Positions 63,930-64,000 of a stretch of DNA of 64,000 nucleotides are shown here, one piece after another. The position numbers and the translations under genes were made by a program. Source of the DNA: Nannocystis punicea (lineage in GTDB: Bacteria > Myxococcota_A > Polyangia > Nannocystales > Nannocystaceae); assembly GCF_026965555.1 (NCBI RefSeq), contig NZ_CP114040.1:3162001-3226000 (forward strand), read 5' to 3'. Every line of letters starts with the position of its first letter. Position 1 is the stretch's first letter. The notes below the pieces were generated by a model. The model did no database searches, was not told the DNA's origin, and worked only from the letters and a program-made list of their open reading frames with translations.

Positions 63930-64000
63930 CGACCCCAGTGTCGGCCGTGCCCTCGGCGATTTCAAGCCGCGGGCGGGCTGTGTCGGCGCGCTCTCGGCCC

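Overview
The window looks like chromosomal DNA of a predatory myxobacterium of the Nannocystis type (Myxococcota, Nannocystales). This is inferred from very high GC, many lipoproteins with Thr-rich linkers (TTTTG, GETTT), a lipoprotein with the myxobacterial CGDG...EECDDGN cysteine-rich repeats, and a large share of lineage-specific genes. No rRNA, tRNA, CRISPR array or insertion sequence was seen. Genes are dense and often joined by ATGA or GTGA overlaps.

Layout. 1-5.3 kb: a partial membrane protein, an ATP-grasp enzyme, a PqqD-like/Tat-like coiled-coil protein, and a coupled esterase-M48 protease pair. 5.5-10.4 kb: a leftward operon of a toroid-type membrane protein, a repeat-bearing membrane protein and an HTTM protein, followed by a separate unrecognised gene. 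10.5-13.2 kb: a membrane protein, a Cys-rich lipoprotein and a glycerophosphodiesterase. 13.2-18.4 kb: an unknown gene divergent from a SPASM radical-SAM enzyme, then a small lipoprotein and a coupled radical SAM-aminotransferase pair. 18.6-20.5 kb: a lower-GC island with a DUF4157-type toxin candidate. 20.5-23.5 kb: an AtoE-type transporter, a SMI1/KNR4-like protein and a DUF2293 protein. 23.7-30.9 kb: a five-gene export and two-component operon (HlyD, ABC ATPase, FtsX/MacB permease, NtrC-type regulator, histidine kinase). 30.9-33.8 kb: a thioesterase, an enoyl-CoA hydratase, a tiny Fis-like protein and an M24 peptidase. 34-36 kb: an ATPase-DUF4276 pair resembling phage-defence modules. 36-41.9 kb: a complete isc operon (MerR-type regulator, iscS, iscU, iscA, hscB, hscA, fdx). 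42-51 kb: lipoproteins, a rhodanese, a choice-of-anchor I protein, an NAD(P)-binding protein and a fungal-type GH45 cellulase. 51.4-54 kb: a tandem GNAT protein, an apparent speD remnant and a speE-like gene. 54-60.6 kb: a 1716-residue STAND/NACHT NTPase behind a death-domain-like (EAD-like) gene. 61-64 kb: a Cys-rich lipoprotein and a GH44 cellulase.

The most striking feature crosses all of this. It is a short palindromic motif, TGTCC-N4-GGACA with GGACATGTCC junctions, scattered in dozens of copies. It occurs in intergenic clusters, at start codons, and inside genes where it stays in frame and encodes linker peptides such as DMSPGTS. The two other systems most worth following up are the EAD-like/STAND module and the DUF4157 toxin gene. 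Two single-base frameshifts (in the HlyD gene and the EAD-like gene) fall in G runs and could be assembly errors.
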